Below are positions 63,996 to 64,000 of a stretch of 64,000 nt of DNA, one piece after another; the first letter of the stretch is position 1; every line of letters begins with the position of its first letter. Source of the stretch: Peromyscus leucopus (Eukaryota; Chordata; Mammalia; Rodentia; Cricetidae). Below the pieces are notes generated by a model that saw only the letters and a list, made by a program, of their open reading frames with translations, had not been told where the DNA came from and ran no database searches. The translations under genes and the position numbers were made by a program. The stretch is taken from the NCBI RefSeq assembly GCF_004664715.2, contig NC_051068.1:132762716-132826715 (forward strand). Reading direction: 5' to 3'.

Positions 63996-64000
63996 CTAGA

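Larger units (their letters stand above)
62516..64000 (-). other. Alg14 intron (3' part)
   Basis: Intron sequence as far as the window edge. It holds a MIR fragment, simple repeats, a B3-type SINE and an unassigned stretch at 63690-63995. No further exon is recognised. Confidence 0.8.

Overview
This window looks like intergenic DNA from a muroid rodent, most likely a cricetid (vole, deer mouse or hamster relatives). The evidence is the repeat content. There are many B1, B2/B3, ID and B4 SINEs, the rodent hAT element URR1, and LTR elements resembling the cricetid 'mys' group. At least two B1 copies (5600-5752, 36700-36870) carry a 'gcctttcctgg' variant that I associate with cricetids. Nothing looks bacterial, and there are no operons or CRISPR arrays.

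One exon can be assigned to a functional gene: 62261-62490 on the minus strand, the last coding exon of Alg14 (membrane subunit of the UDP-GlcNAc transferase that adds the second sugar to dolichol-PP-GlcNAc). Its splice acceptor, stop codon and 3' UTR are visible. From 62491 to the right edge the window lies in the preceding Alg14 intron. In mammals Cnn3 lies downstream of Alg14 on the same strand, so the 0-62 kb region should be the Alg14-Cnn3 interval; no Cnn3 exon is visible.

Two processed retrocopies are present: Rpl29 (minus, about 3.8-4.4 kb, nearly intact, with target-site duplications) and Ppia/cyclophilin A (plus, 46.75-47.45 kb, disabled).

The rest is layered repeats. Eight LTR insertions are well delimited (339-683, 5962-6457, 11005-11576, 19188-19666, 23793-24141, 45645-46162, 51144-51584, 51974-52380). 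A ninth (28395-30574) is split by a younger element with its own 3' LTR. Five solo LTRs and the split LTR have perfect 6-bp target duplications, one more has a single mismatch, and two have poor ones. An old MaLR internal region covers about 21.6-23.2 kb. There are three minisatellites: 21 bp x 7 at 9.5 kb, 32 bp x 20 at 15.5 kb and about 33 bp x 10.5 at 48.9 kb. Long dinucleotide arrays are common.

I found no convincing new biological system. The oddest objects are the LTR at 51974-52380, which has 3'-LTR-like ends at both termini inside a perfect target duplication; the LTR-in-LTR nest at 28.4-30.6 kb; and a minisatellite apparently grown from the head of a B1. Repeat family names come from recall of consensus sequences, not from a database search.
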